A stretch of 64,000 bases of DNA, from contig JAJVDF010000504.1 in assembly GCA_022410635.1 (NCBI GenBank), forward strand, positions 677,851 through 741,850, read 5' to 3'. Position numbers and translations under genes: made by a program. Shown here in pieces: positions 63,861 through 64,000 of this stretch (the first letter of the stretch is position 1; each line of letters opens with the position of its first letter). Source of the DNA: Tretioscincus oriximinensis (lineage: Eukaryota > Chordata > Lepidosauria > Squamata > Gymnophthalmidae). The notes under the pieces were generated by a model that was not told the DNA's origin, made no database searches, and worked only from the letters and a program-made list of their open reading frames with translations.

Positions 63861-64000
63861 AATGGAGACATCCCAGAACTGGGAAGAGAGGGAGACCAAG
63901 CTAATTACATGCAATTTTATAAGAAGGTTCGAAGAAGATCAAAGTTCCACCCTTAAGCAGTAGATCACCAATCCCATTCATTCAGTTTCTCCCGCCAGCA
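63861..64000. other. Unassigned sequence at the window end
   Basis: Nothing recognised. Confidence 0.45.

Noticed and set aside
1..64000. A bacterial-style defence, biosynthetic or phage system
   Set aside because: Composition, LINE/SINE content and lack of compact gene clusters show vertebrate intergenic DNA; no such system is present.

Overview
The window looks like repeat-saturated intergenic DNA from a lepidosaur, most likely a squamate reptile. The evidence is many 3'-truncated CR1-type LINEs of two families, several L2-type LINEs, one L1 tail, tRNA-headed SINEs of the Sauria type, and long GATA/GATG and GAA microsatellites. I found no multi-exon host gene. The only host-like coding sequence I recognise is a 43-codon thymosin-beta-like open frame on the minus strand (42083-42214), probably a retrocopy. 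Most long open frames in the window are low-complexity translations or LINE remnants.

Names used below. CR1-A is the CR1 family whose 3' end runs into ATTCTATG octamers. CR1-B is the CR1-like family whose 3' end runs into TTCTTATG octamers. SINE-A is the Sauria-like SINE ending in a GGGCGGGATACAAGTA-type tail and ATAAA repeats. SINE-2 is a tRNA-headed SINE ending in GGGGTATAAGAACCCAGTT followed by CTT-type repeats. MITE-X is a non-autonomous DNA element seen at 36, 38 and 50 kb. These names are local, not database names.

Layout. 1-13 kb: a patchwork of CR1-A, CR1-B, L2 and SINE fragments in both orientations with microsatellites. 13.3-14.0 kb: an L1 3' end with a perfect 12-bp target duplication. 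14-16 kb: two palindromic MITEs and a full SINE-A. 16.5-18.5 kb: a CR1-B 3' end head-to-head with a CR1 ORF1 (esterase) pseudogene, then a fold-back hAT-like element with an 8-bp target duplication. 20-33 kb: mostly unassigned AT-rich DNA with scattered repeats. 33.1-35.1 kb: the best preserved CR1 reverse transcriptase. 35.1-38.7 kb: a near-identical 1787-bp tandem duplication. 39.7-40.7 kb: a GATA/GATG array containing a SINE-2. 42.1 kb: the thymosin-like frame. 45-49.2 kb: an octamer VNTR, a TTTCCCTGGA minisatellite, inverted SINE-2 blocks around an LTR-like promoter module, and an assembly gap. 50-51 kb: MITE-X with alternating inverted modules. 53.5-55.7 kb: the longest L2, whose reverse transcriptase core has been deleted in frame. 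56-64 kb: CR1 copies, another octamer VNTR, a hAT MITE with a perfect 8-bp duplication, and a repeat-free stretch that reads like conserved non-coding DNA.

These parts do not form a pathway. What links them is mobilisation: SINE-A shares its 3' end with L2, CR1 tails seed octamer tandem repeats, and SINE-2 tails seed long CTT/GAA tracts. All family assignments come from reading the sequence; no search was run.
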